DNA from: Phanerochaete sordida | Lineage: Eukaryota > Basidiomycota > Agaricomycetes > Polyporales > Phanerochaetaceae | DNA: 64,000 nucleotides | Reading direction: 5' to 3' | Assembly: GCA_019973155.2 (NCBI GenBank) | Contig: BPQB01000038.1 | Coordinates: 124,001 to 188,000, forward strand | Part shown: positions 12,077 to 23,800 of the stretch, in pieces | Layout of the letters: every line of letters begins with the position of its first letter | Numbering within the stretch: the stretch's first letter is position 1 | Made by a program: the position numbers and the translations under genes | Notes under the pieces: generated by a model | Seen by the model: the letters and a program-made list of their open reading frames with translations, nothing else | Told to the model about the DNA's origin: nothing | The model's database searches: none

Positions 12077-13543
12077 TCACTCCGGCTTTTCTGGCAGGCT
12101 GAAGGTCGGAGGATGACAGACGATAAAGTTGGATACGTCGTCACGAAGTTGCAAGGAGCCGAGTTGTTGCGCAAGGTCTAGAAGAACAGGCAGGGTCGTA
12201 TCGTGGAGTTTCTTAAGTCTTTCTGTCGCCCTTATGGAGTTCAGTTTTCGGACGAGGTTTTGGTGCACGTTCTCAAGCAGATCGTAGAATTTGCGCGAGC
12301 GGCTGAGGATGCGAGGGTCGAACGCAGGGTCGATCAAAACACCTGAACCGAACTGGAGAAAATGCGCGTAGTGAAGGAGCAAGTAATAGGCAGGGGAGCA
12401 AGGTCTGATACGCACCAGGAGATACAGGTCAAGGAGACGATTGCGCCCAGTGACGAGTGTCTCATTCGCGCGGCGCCACTTCTTAAACGCGGGCATAACT
12501 TCATCTGGTAGCTTTCCGTGAGCATCCTTCTGTACGTTGCTGCGTCGAAGCGTTGCATCGGGGCACTGTAAAAAGGCGTCGATGTAGAACTGTGTTTTAG
12601 TCTTGTAAGCCCCCTTGCCCTCTATCTTCTTCCACTCTGCGGCGAACTTGATGACTTCCATCTGGCTCACAAGGCGACGAGCCCACGACATTGGCCCTGA
12701 CATAGCTCCTAAGGTCTTTCACACAGAAGGTAAGATAAACCGAGTGATAGAGCATTTCAGCTGGCGTACCTGGTGCCGGATCAGCAGGCGCTGCGACGAT
12801 TCGCCGACCGCGTCGATATCGTGGAGCTTTCGGCGCTGCTCATCAGAGGCGTAGTCCTCACGTACGTCCTTGAAGAATTCATCCTGTAGAGTGCCAGTAC
12901 AGTGGATGTATGCGTGCTTGTATGCGTTATACGTACCGTGTCCGATGGATGGATTCCTCTATACCCTCGCACGAGCGAACTAAGCGCATGGTCTTCGATG
13001 GGCTTGGTGTAAATAGCGGCAGTTCTCGTCACAAACATGTTGGCAACCTCGTGCGCCCTCAAGGGAAGCATGCCAAGGTGATCGGCTATGCTCTCTGCGC
13101 GCTGCTCCAGAGCCTGCACAAGATGAAGCGTAAGAGGGGCCTGTTAATTAAGCGAGAGGAGAGTCAAGACGGACCTCCAATGATGATTCCTCCTCTTGCT
13201 CCGCTTGTGCCTCCTCATCGCGTGCGGCATCCGTCGCCGCCACATCGACGCTCGAGTTCGATCCACAGTTCTTCGTGCTATTCCTGGCGGGATCTGCGAG
13301 CGCGGGAAGCGTGTGGGCAGCGTGACGTTGGCCGTGTTCTTCGCTGAGCTGACGAGCGCCATCATGTGTGGCGTCGACTGTATGCACCTCGTAGATGGCC
13401 GCCTGCAAGGCTTCTAGAGCACCCCTCAGGTTGGAGCGCCGTTCACGAGAATTAGGAGAGACGAGGCTCGCGAGCTTTCGAAGTTCTAGTTCCAAGTATC
13501 GGATGCTTGTCGCGAGGCGATCTTCTTCATGGTCCGTATGCAT
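12077..13543 (-). CDS. Unrecognised fungal protein, five exons
   Basis: Five minus-strand exons join in phase: 13543-13175, 13113-12937, 12883-12770, 12661-12416 and 12352-12077, giving 393 residues. The introns are 53-108 bp with GT...AG ends. The N-terminus starts with a charged helix (HEEDRLATSIRYLELELRKL) and contains a low-complexity acidic Gln/Glu stretch near residues 100-123. The middle and C-terminal parts look all-helical, with segments such as MEVIKFAAEWKKIEGKG and FYDLLENVHQNLVRKL. No catalytic motif or membrane segment was seen. In-phase splicing and a sensible protein make a real gene likely, but I do not recognise the family. It could be a coiled-coil structural or regulatory protein. 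The start could lie further upstream if another exon exists. Confidence 0.65.
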
Positions 13544-13854
13544 GGTTGTCGACGGTCAAGCTACAAGCTCGAGAGGATGGAGACCTCAGTTAACGGCGCT
13601 TGTTGACATTTATTTGGCCACCAAGACAGAGCTGAGAGGGCCCTAGCCGGCGTCCAACTCGCCAACGTTGACAGCTTGCATCCTCTGGGTGCACAGACAA
13701 GGCATGAGAGATAGAGATATATTCGCGAGGCAGCGGTGACGCCGTAGACAGTGACAAGTGCTCTACCAGCAAAGCTACACGCAGTGACAGACAACAATGT
13801 GGGGACGGGCGCAGAGACGAGACAATGCCCTCGACGGGGATAGAAACGATGGCG

Positions 13855-13922
13855 TGAAGGAGGCGGGGGACGAGGATGAGGACGCGGTTGAGGACGAGGA
13901 TGGGGACGCGGACGCGCCGGTG
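13855..13922. repeat. Imperfect GA-rich short tandem repeat
   Basis: A run of imperfect GAGGAC/GAGGATGGGGACGCGG-type units lies between two minus-strand gene candidates. It is not in an obvious coding frame. The surroundings, 13544-14080, hold nothing else recognisable. Confidence 0.4.
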
Positions 13923-14082
13923 GCGAACAGGCGCTTAATTTGTCCTGCACTTTGCAGGGTAAAATGGTCGCATGTGATTCTCTGTGGGCGATGACGTCAC
14001 AAGCAGGGTGCCCCATGTCACGTGCACCACTTTCCCCGGAAAATGCTGGAGAAGTTACACATCCTCCAAGCCCGCTGGCAAA

Positions 14083-14788
14083 GACGCGGGGACACTGCAG
14101 CGAGCACTTGAGCGAGTTGGTAAAGGATCTGCGAGCGTCGCTGCAAGAGTTGAGCTCCAGGAAGTCGGGTTGAATGTGAGGCTCAGGGCTGGCTGCGACT
14201 GGATGGAGCCGTCGTTGACGACAACGCTGATGCCGACGACAGCGTCGAAGTCAGACCACGATACGGTGTAGTACCACGTACCCTGGCGCGTGGGAACGTG
14301 GTCGCCACCTGGTTTACAGGGCTGTTGGCGCGGCGGCAATGGTCGAGGCGGAGTGGAGGAGACGCAGCGGAGAGCGGAGGACGGGGGACATGGGGGAACA
14401 GAACCAAGGTGCGTGCGCTGGAAGACGGTGTGACGATGTGAGCTGATTATGTAATGCACCATCGCGTCACGCGTCACTCACACCGTGTAGCTTACCGTGC
14501 GTTAGCATATATATCCTCAGCGACGACGTACACAATATCCTGCATGTGCGCCGCAAAATGGAGGGGTGCGATAGGCAGGTCAACGATGCGCAGGTTGGGC
14601 ATGCCATGAAGCTTGAGCGCGAGCTCCGAGTCGACGACACTGACACGGGAGCATCGCGCACGACCACGCGATGTCTGTGGGTACTTACCGCTCTTCAGCT
14701 CGGAGCACCAGGTAGAAGTTGGAGAAAAGGCTCACGTTCGGCCGTACTCATCGTCAGCTAAATCCGGTATGCGGACGCAGATCACCAT
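14083..14788 (-). CDS. Unrecognised gene or pseudogene, structure uncertain
   Basis: Two protein-like blocks sit on the minus strand. One begins at an ATG at 14788 (MVICVRIPDLADDEYGRT). It can be spliced through a GTGAGC intron into a block at about 14650-14505 that reads SELALKLHGMPNLRIVDLP and then APLHFAAHMQDIVYVVAED. A second block at about 14300-14190 includes GTWYYTVSWSDFDAVVG. I could not join the second block in phase with confidence, and overlapping frames upstream of the ATG also look protein-like. This may be a real gene with alternative junctions, or a frameshifted relic. No family was recognised. It lies between the unknown gene at 12.1-13.5 kb and the divergently transcribed beta-lactamase-like gene. 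Confidence 0.35.
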
Positions 14789-15071
14789 CGAGCAGACGGT
14801 AGAGGTCAAAGGGGCGGCAAGTCGCTGGCAAGGACAGTTTCCACGTCTCGAGATTAGGTCAAAATGGCAGGATTCCGACTCATGGCAATAGCAGCTGAGT
14901 GCCCACTATACGCTTTCCTCTGTGGGCTGATATCCCCGAGATTCGACTTTGACCAGATCAATGACGACGGCCATGCCCATGCGGTTCTAAGGGACGTTGG
15001 CTGCGGGAACTCGAACGCCCATCACTGGACTGGACGCGCAGTCGCATACCGTGAGCCGTGCTCGAACCACC

Positions 15072-17125
15072 ATGTTCGCGCTCGACGTGCTCTTCAAGGC
15101 CGCCATTGTCATGTCCGTGATCAGCACCGCTCTCGGCCAGCAGCAGGTCTTTCGCGATGACACTGCACTGGACGGCGGAACAGTCAAGCGGGTCATCACG
15201 CCCGAGCTCACTGAATTTACGGAGAAAATTATGCGAGACTATAACATGTCAGGACTGACATTAGGTGTCGTGCATTCGAACGACGCTGTCGAACACGGCG
15301 CGTTTGGGCGGAAGACGGAGGACAATGATGAGATGACTGCAGATGTAAGTTCTGATGCTCCCTGATTCTGCACAACGAGGTCTGACTGAAGCTTGCATGC
15401 AGACCCTGTTCGTCATCGCCTCCTGCTCGAAAGCATTCCTTGCGAGTGCAATGGGCATCTTGATCGACGACTTTGCCCAGGGAAAAAACCGGACGCCTCT
15501 TCCCCCCGGCGTGCAGAGGCTTGACTGGCACACCAAACTCGTCGACCTGCTGCCTGATGACTGGCAGCTCATGGACGAGTGGACTTCCCAAAGAGCGACC
15601 ATCAGGGACATCTTGTCTCATCAGTCAGGTCTGCCCAGGTACGCAGGCGTTTTCCCTCAAAGAGAAGTAGAAGCTGACGCGCAGCCGTATGTGCCAGACA
15701 CGAGGTATCGTACCGTGCAGACCAAACACCCATAGATGTTGTACGCCAACTTCGCCACCTGCGTCCTGCCTTTGAGCTGCGTCAGCGATGGCACTACAAC
15801 AACCAGGTAGCCTACACAACCTCTACATGCGTGCATACGCTGACAGGTCGAAGTTCTACATGACGGGCGCGCACATCATCTCAACTCTCTCTGGGATGCC
15901 CTACATGGAGTTCGTCAAGGAGCGTATCTTAGACCCGCTTGGCATGACTTCAACGACATTCGATCCAGAAGAAGCAGCGCGTGGCGGTAGGCTGACGCAG
16001 ACCTGGACGGCTGACGGCCGCCGTCTTCCTGTCTGGTTTACTGGGAACACCGTCGAGCTCGCGGCAGGCGCGGGCGGCGTCATCAGCAGTGCTGTGGACA
16101 TGGTACGGATTGCACTCCACGCTGCGTCGAGTGTCTGCGCTGACCGAAAGCTCGGCGCTGCAGACAAAGTGGCTGCGGACGCTACTGAACGCGGGTCTGG
16201 ATCCGGTCACGAACAAGACCATCATTCCTCGCGAGGCTTTTGACACGATGACGGCATCGCACTCTCTCGCGATGACGAAACCCGCTGCGAGCTGGTTCTC
16301 GGTTTTGACCTATGGTATGGGATGGAAAATAATGTCCTACCAAGGTCACAACGTGAGCATGCTCGCTAGGTGATCGTGTAAACGTCGCTCACCGGCTACC
16401 CGTAGATTTGGTGGCACAGTGGTGGGCTACCAGGCATCTCCACACAAGTCTTCTTCCTGCCCGACAGCGGCCTCGGCCTGGCGGTGCTCTGCAACGGCTC
16501 CGACAAGCAACAGTACGAGCTGGCCATCGTCTATCGCATCATCGAGGATTTCCTTGCGCTCGAGCGCAAGCATTCCGAGTGGCTTCTCGCCAGCTTCGGG
16601 ACAAGCGGCGCCCAGCAGCTAGAGTCTCCGGATCCCAGCGATGGTCTAGCCACACCATCTGCGCCGCTGTCGCTGCCGCTGGACCATTACACCGGCACGT
16701 ACTACGACCCGGGATACGGGAACTTCACGCTTTGTGCCCCGAGCGCGAACCCGCCAGAGGCCTGTGCCGACGTCCTGCGTGCGTGGTCCTTCTTCGAGGG
16801 CACAACAGATACGACGCGGCCGGTGCTGTACACCGCCATCTCCTCGCTGTGGGCCACCCATTTTCGCCTCGAGCACAAGAGCGGCGACACCTTCACGCTC
16901 TCGGGAACGTACCTGTTCCCGCACGGATACGGCAAGGACAAGAGCCCCTTCCAGTTCCGAGACTCGGAGGCACAAGCGACCGCCGAGTTCATGATCGAGG
17001 ATGCCGGAGACGGGCCGAAGGTGCTCGGTGTTGCGCTGAACGGGTTCGTGGGGGAGACCACGGAGCTGCAGAGGATCGGCGGCACGATTGAGGAGATGGC
17101 TGAGGTTTGGCTGGCTAAGAGTTAG
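15072..17125 (+). CDS. Secreted serine beta-lactamase-like hydrolase (class C/S12 fold)
   Basis: Six exons (15072-15344, 15403-15638, 15698-15806, 15854-16102, 16164-16352, 16406-17125) give 591 residues. A hydrophobic N-terminus of about 22 residues ending STALG suggests a secretion signal. The three catalytic motifs of the penicillin-binding protein/class C beta-lactamase fold are visible: S-C-S-K near residues 98-101 (nucleophile serine and general-base lysine), Y-N-N near 203-205, and H-S-G near 356-358, in the place of K-T-G. Fungal members of this superfamily act on esters, amides or D-amino peptides; the substrate here cannot be told. After the catalytic domain is a C-terminal domain of about 170 residues that begins near a YTGTYY motif, as in many eukaryotic members. 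The gene is convergent with the FunK1 gene. The start was chosen because it gives the signal peptide. Confidence 0.85.
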
Positions 17126-17221
17126 GAAAAATAAAGAGAAATAACGTAGGCGTCTTGTACCTGAGATCGGGGATTATATACGGCTATGAATGTCAATTCA
17201 GAGAATGTTCCTCTCGTTGGG

Positions 17222-17266
17222 ACAGCAGCTTGAAGAACAGCAGCTTGCAGAACAGCAGCTTGAAGA
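17222..17266. repeat. Three tandem copies of a 15-bp unit
   Basis: The unit ACAGCAGCTTGAAGA occurs three times head to tail, the middle copy with one base changed. It lies in the 333-bp gap between the convergent 3' ends of the beta-lactamase-like and FunK1 genes, outside coding sequence. The rest of that gap shows nothing else. Confidence 0.8.
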
Positions 17267-17458
17267 ATATAATTGAAGTCGCATTGCCTTGTATAAACGA
17301 TTCATGGTGGTGCAGAACCGACGCTATGTGTTCATGATTCAGGTTAAGCATGGGTAGAATCACTCTGAGTCATTACATTCTACTAGCAGTCACGACGGTA
17401 CAGTTTCTACCCGACACAGGCAAAGACATGGCACACGGCAGAAGCCCAGCAGAGCAGC

Positions 17459-20190
17459 CTAGGTCCTTCTCTTTTTCCCCTTGCGCCGTCCAACGCTGGA
17501 AGCTCCCTGGCCGGCATGTCGCGCGATGTCTGGGTGGCTCGAGGACGCTTCGGACTCGGGCTCGGGCTCTTCGCTTGATTCGCGTTTCCGTCGGAGGCTG
17601 GAGCTCGCTGCTGGAGGTTGTGCAAGCTCCTCGAAGGACGCGCGCCGACGGTGAGGTCGCGGTCCTGTTCTGTCTTCGGAAGAATTTTGCGACGGCGGGT
17701 CGTCAACATCGCTGTCGTCGAGGTCGTATATCGGGGCTGGTCCGTTGCCACGGCGAGGGTTCCTGCGCCGGGGCGCAGCTGCCTTGTGAAGCAGGCTAGT
17801 CGCAGGCAGGTGAGCGTCGCCCCTACCAGCAAGGTACAGCTCGTCGTCGCTAGTTTCAGGTGGAGTGGTAGGGGCGGACAGGAACCCATCCGACTCCGCC
17901 TCCGACTGCTGGCGTGAGGGCATACTGGAGAACGACTGAGTACCGTCTCCGCTGGTGAACCAGAGCCCAAAGGTGTCCGTGGTTAGTTGTGCATCTTCCT
18001 TTGCGAGGTCGCTCGGTCGCTCTTTGGGGTACTGTTCTTCCGCGACGCGGTCGAGGACAATGGGCCAGTCCTCGCGATCGAGAGCAGTTCTGAATAGCTG
18101 GAGAACACTGTCGACACCGCAACGCATTAGTGCGTCTCGGTACTCCTCTGGAACCTCGGTGGGCCGCATCGAGTATAGACGATAGAAGGTTTCTGCGACT
18201 TGCTGAATAAGATCATCGAGTGGAGGGGAGGCGAAGCCTAAGTGTGCAGCATTTCCGCGCAAGAGGAAGATATACTTGGAGTCTCCTCCGACCATGACTG
18301 GTGGGAGAGACTTGTTCTTGTCCCTTATCGTACCTTCCTGGTCGAATAGCCGAGAGGGCCTGGGTGGCTGTTGGTGCGCAAACCACTTCAGCGCGACCCA
18401 GAGAAGCACCCAATACGAGGATTCTACGTCGTCCTCTGCGATGTGCCGCACGTCAGGGTTCTGAAGAACGCGGATAGACATAAATTGCCATGTTCCCTGC
18501 AGCAGGAGAAGCAGTGTCAGCATCGTACGGTCGACGAAGCAGGACGCCGGGCGGAAATACCGTTCGAAAAGGCGGACCAGCGGACTCCTGATTTTCCCCG
18601 ATTGGCCTCGCAACCCTGCAACCGTGGTCCCAGTCAATTAGGACACCTCTTCCGTTCTCGTCGAGCATAATATTCCCGACGCTGATGTCGCGGTGAAGGA
18701 ATCCAGCCTCTCTGGCCCCCTTCAATGCTGCACACGCGATAAACACGGATGAGCTTCAGAGTAGTACGGATATATCACCAACGTACCGGTGAGAGCATCG
18801 AATATCGCTTGAACAAGCTCCTTCGACGTGCGCGCACACCACAGGGGGTACGCCACGGGTAAGACGATGCGGTTGTGGACGTGGGATCGGAGCCTCGAAT
18901 GATGCTTGGGCTTCCACGTCTTCTCACGCCGCGAGAAGGAATCGACGAACGACTTCTGTGGATCTCCGCGCTTGTCGAAAACATCTTCGGCGTAAGGGAC
19001 GTCTGGGATATTAGGGACACCATGTTTTATCAGGATTTGGTAGATTTCTGCCTCCGACTCGCGTGTGCCGTGTGCCGTGCGCCAAGAATCCTTCAAGATC
19101 ATGAGCTTCTTGCCCTTCATGTCATACGCTAGGTAGGCCTTCGTAGAGCGTCCGCATGGCGAGTACGGCTGAACGAAGGGCCGCTTGATGATGAGGTCGG
19201 TGGAGTAGCCGGGGGCAGAGACGGAAACCTTGTACGTTGGGTAACTCTGATCAAGAGTGGCATCGAAGGCGTTACAGACAAAGCCGCTGCGCTCTGCGTC
19301 GTCATGGCCTTCGACAGGTGCTGGAATGTCGCCGACCGTGGTAAGGAAGGTACTGACGGCGTCATAGAACGCGTTGTGCTCCTCTGCGTTGGCTCGCTCG
19401 ACGGTCGTGTCCCATCCACGTTGCGAGCGGGAGCTATGCGAGTAACGCCACAGAAATTCGGCGAGCAGCTCGGGGTACTCGTGAAAGTCAAATCGCTCTG
19501 TGACGAGGACACCAGACTTGTCGTAGCAAAGAATGCGAGCATAGGTGCCAAAGATGAGGAGCTGGAAGACACAAACACGGGGTGATCTTGCGAATTGTTC
19601 CCTGACGTAGTTGTAGAGCTTCCCGCGATCCTTCCTAGCCACGTCTGTGCGCTCCGGAGCTTTCCCATCAGTGTCGTCGAAGGGGTCATCCTCGTACCTT
19701 GGTTTTACTTCGGTCCCGAGCTCGTATCGAGCCCAGTCGAATGGGCAGCCACTCTTGACGAAACCAGTCGCTTTCCTCTTCCCCTTCTTGTCCGTTGTGT
19801 TGCCCTTCGAGGACTGAGCGTGATTGCCGTAGTCTTCGTCCGAGTGGCCGCGATCGGGGTCCCGTTTTTCAACATCGATGCAACCAATCTTCGGTCGCCC
19901 GCGCACTCCGTTTCCGCCGAGTTTGTTGGTAGACAGGAACCACTCGAGACCAGGTGTCAGTGGCTTGAACGCCTCGCACTGTGGAAGGAATAGGATGAAC
20001 ATAATACTACCGGAATAAAATAATTACATACAATTCCTAGATACATGTCTGATTCCAGGTGTGCTTTCTTTAGGATGACAGAGAATTTGTTGGTCGTCGG
20101 CATCTTCTTGAGGACCTTGTCGTCTAGAGGCAGAAGCTCGTTGAGAAGGTCCCGAGGAGGGACGCTGCCGACAACATCAGGGTCGCGCAT
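17459..20190 (-). CDS. FunK1-type fungal protein kinase-like protein
   Basis: A putative protein kinase of the FunK1 family, which is expanded in mushroom-forming fungi (known family; cellular role not established). Exons on the minus strand join across introns near 20032-19980, 18788-18725 and 18570-18501. The N-terminal region (RDLLNELLPLDDKVLKKMP) is followed by a charged insert and the kinase core. The catalytic loop reads HRDISVGNIMLDENG, and the metal-binding motif is D-W-D rather than D-F-G, as is usual for this family. A G-T-W-Q-F-M-S substrate-loop motif follows. The C-terminal 200 residues are disordered, Ser/Glu/Arg-rich, and end in a basic KGKKRRT tail that may be a nuclear signal. 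The first exon is uncertain: I set the start at the first in-frame ATG, but the frame stays open to 20262 and an upstream exon is possible. Confidence 0.82.
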
Positions 20191-20845
20191 TTCCTCGTTG
20201 AATGTTTGCTTGAGCTTGTTGGCAAGTGCAGAAGCAGCTGTCAGCGTGCGTACCTGTGACACGGAGCACCTTTAAACACCTCGCCGAGTTGACCTCAGCC
20301 AGTCGCTTCTGGTGCGAGGTCGCGAAGGATCTTTCGATGGCTCTCTTGGCTTTGACCAAGGCGGGGAAGATAGTAGTCTGCCAAAACAGACCTTATAAAA
20401 TACATAATATGGAAGATAGACTCATCAATAACTGACATATCTAGACTCGGTGGTGGTGGCGAGCAAGAATAGTCAACACGCCCCGCGGCCCGCGGGCCTC
20501 GCGAGACACGTGACCGCAATTAGGGCGCGGCGCCCAACCGTCGCGCGTTCGACGACGACCACGACGTTCTCCTACTTGGCCTGTACCGGAGTGTTCTCCG
20601 AAAATCTACGTCTGCTCGGATTTTGTGAGATTTTACCGCAAATATTTCACTTGAATCTCTTGATTTTGTGTCACTGGTATCCCCACCCTCCCCAGGATAC
20701 TCGGTTTCCTACTACAGCCCAGCGTCGATCGCCTCGAGGTTGAACAGCCGCACGACCGCCAACAAGACTGTCCTGCGACTCGACCTCACCTCCCAACACG
20801 TCCCTTGCGGGGCTACGTTTCAATCCCCGTCGACACGCCGACACC
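20191..20845. other. Divergent intergenic region FunK1/helicase
   Basis: This 655-bp region separates the divergently transcribed FunK1 and helicase genes. A TTATAA palindrome at 20393-20398 could serve as a TATA element for the minus-strand kinase. It may also contain an unidentified first exon of the kinase. No other feature was seen. Confidence 0.4.
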
Positions 20846-23800
20846 ATGCTTGACCTGGAACTGTTTGAGCCTAGAAGACTGAGCAGTGAAGTGTGCTTTA
20901 CGAGTGCCATGGGTGCTCTGGAAGAACACGTTCAAAACCCAGCCTTCGACAGGATCCAGGCGGTATGGAGCTTCATGGGTCAAGACATGCTCTTTGGATT
21001 CGTGTATTCTGGTAGGTTGGTGCGCCCGACATTGAACTCAGTGAGCTGATCCGTCTAAATAGCGTGCACCGAAGAATCAGCAATGCTCCTACGAGATGCT
21101 ATACTCTCCAGCTACCCCACGAATGCCAGCCAATTCGAATCATCCCTGCACTCCGCTCTCCTAACTCATCTCTCGCTGTATTTCTGGCACCTCGATTACC
21201 CGTCAGGCAGTCTATTCGACTGCCATAAAGCGGTAGACCTCGCGAGGCCCGCATTGAAAGCCCTTTCGAACCTCGACGCGTTCATCGACAGCGAGACCAC
21301 ACTTGAGGACCTCACGAAGACGCTGGAAGACGAAGACGAGGACAATCTCTTCCTCAAAAAGCGCGTGAAGCAGAAGCAACGAAAGCGGACTCTGCGCAGC
21401 CAGAAGGCACCCGCGATAGTGGACCATAGGCCTTTCGACAACCTAGGGATCCCCGTGCCAACCTTTCGCAGCGATGCGCTGGCCCGTGCAGAGGAGCTTT
21501 TGAAGGATCAGAAGGGCATCCTCCTCGTACGGCCGTCCCTGATTCTCTTTTGCTTGTATGCATGCTGATCCTATGATAGCACTACCTGGACGTCCTTCGA
21601 AAACCTGAGCTCGCAGCCATCTTCAAAGACGCGTACCTACCCCAAGTAGGTGATGAAGAGAACATCGAGCCTCGCAGCGCGCAGGCTGGCGGCGGCGCCA
21701 CCGACACCTCGTCCGTCCCCGAGCAGAACATGGAAGTGCCCGCGGCATATCCCATGGTACAGCCCATGAAGGCGGCCTTCCATTTCGACTCCGTCGACGG
21801 TTTCGGTGAATGGCAGATCCTGGTGTCGACGCGCGCCGACCGGAACCTACGCGAGTACAAGCGGAGCGACCAGAAGATTTTCGCCATCATCCTGAAAAAG
21901 ATCAAGTGAGTTGAATGTACCGTGTAGTGTGACCAGTGGTCTGACGATCTTGGCAGAGAGCTCTCAAATGGCCATTTCTCGGACGACAACCAGAAGAAGC
22001 TGACGGGCAAGGACGTCGGCGTGCCTATCTTCGAGGCGAAGATGACGCGCGACACGCGGCTCGTGGTGTGTTATACCGCTCTGTTCCTGCATTGGCACGT
22101 GCTTGATCGCACTTTCAGTACCAAGTGGACTGTGTTCGCGAGTTTGAGAGCGAAGTACGTCCTTAACATCACGTTTAATATGCCTTCAACTGACTTTTTA
22201 CAACAGGTCGACCGTCAAGGTGCGTTTCATCATGCATATATGCGCTCTGTTCTGACACTATGCGTGGTAGTTCTTCGCATCTTCGGTATTTACACCCACG
22301 CGCAGCTCGAGCGGCCGTTCTGGGACGCAGTGGGCCAACATCTCGCCGGAAAGGGGAAAGAGTATCGAAAGCGGTACGTTGCAGCTGTGTAGCTATGTCA
22401 TCCGACGCACGACTGACTCGCTTGGTAGCTGCATCTATCGCAAGCCTCCGAAGAACGCTGGAGATAAGGTCTACTCACCCGAGTGCTTCCCACCCAGTCA
22501 GGAGTCCGACGTTCCGCAAACACCTGTCCATTTGCCAGACCTTCGAGACAATGATCGTGAAGAGGTGAGAGCTCACATTTCGTTGCGCACCACTCTGGCT
22601 CACATCGTTGAAGCTCCATTCGCTTCTAGTGTAAGTACATTGTCTTCTTGTAGGGACGACGTCGGTACTCAACCATATCAAAGATTACAGAAATTCGTCA
22701 CATTTTCTCAGGTAACCGCCCCCTGTGGCTGAAAAGTTCAACTTGTGCTGAACGTACTGCGATTTGCAGGCTCTTTTGAACAGTATCTTGGCCGATCAAG
22801 ACGTCCAGCACGTCTTTCATATGTCGTAGGTGTCTCATGGAGCCAGACGGCTCAGGTGCTCACTCGGTTCAAGGACGCCTGAGCAAGCAATCGTCAAGCA
22901 CAATGGGTCGTGCTACGTTCTCGGCCGAAGCGGAACAGGGTGCGTTGCGACATTTGTCCGGCTACCTTTGTACTTACCCGGACTTCCAGCAAAACAACAA
23001 CGATGCTCTTCAAGATGCTCGGCATCGAGCGTGCCTGGGTAGCGCACCGCGACGAGCTCGACGCCGGCGTCGCGAAGCCGCGCCAGGTCTTCGTCACGCA
23101 GTCGCGCGTCCTCGCGGAGAAGGTCGAGGAGTACTACCTCAAGTTAACAGAGTCGCACGTCGCAGCGACGCGGAGCGCGCAAGAGGCGGCCGAACTCGGC
23201 GCGCAGAAGCAGAACCCCGAGGACCGCGCGCTCGTCGACCAGGATGAGGAGGAGTTGCACCGCGGCGTGCTCCCGAAACGGTTCAGCGAGCTCCGGGACG
23301 AGCATTTCCCACTGTTTGTCACCTTTGACCATGTTTGTATCCCTTGATCTTATCCGCCGTTGCCTGCTGACGGCGCACGCAGCTCTGTCGGCTGCTGGAA
23401 GGGGATTTCCGCGCGTCCGACAAGGGCGATCTCACGCTCTCGCCCACTGACGAGAAGGAAGTCGAAGATCCCTCTACCGTCGCGAGCGATTACATGCTGC
23501 AGCGACGCGACTCGTTTGTCTCTTACGGCACCTTCCTGCAAGCGTACTGGCCTCATCTCCCTCAGCCTCTAACCAAGAATTTTGGTCCGTGAGATATCCC
23601 TCGTGTCGGTATGATGCGTTCTGATGAGCATGCGCTCCAGATCCCGCCCTGATCTTCGCAGAAATTATGGGTAAGCATATCGATTTCTTGTGCCCGCGAC
23701 GTATGTTCTCAGTGTTGGCCTTTAGGCGTCATCAAAGGATCCGAGAGCGCGCTCAAAACTGAGCAGGGCTATCTGGACGAGCAGGCGTACATCGCTGTCA

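Noticed and set aside
13141..13174. 34-bp intron in the unknown gene at 12.1-13.5 kb
   Set aside because: Too short for this genome. The acceptor at 13114 gives a 61-bp intron, keeps the frame and was preferred.
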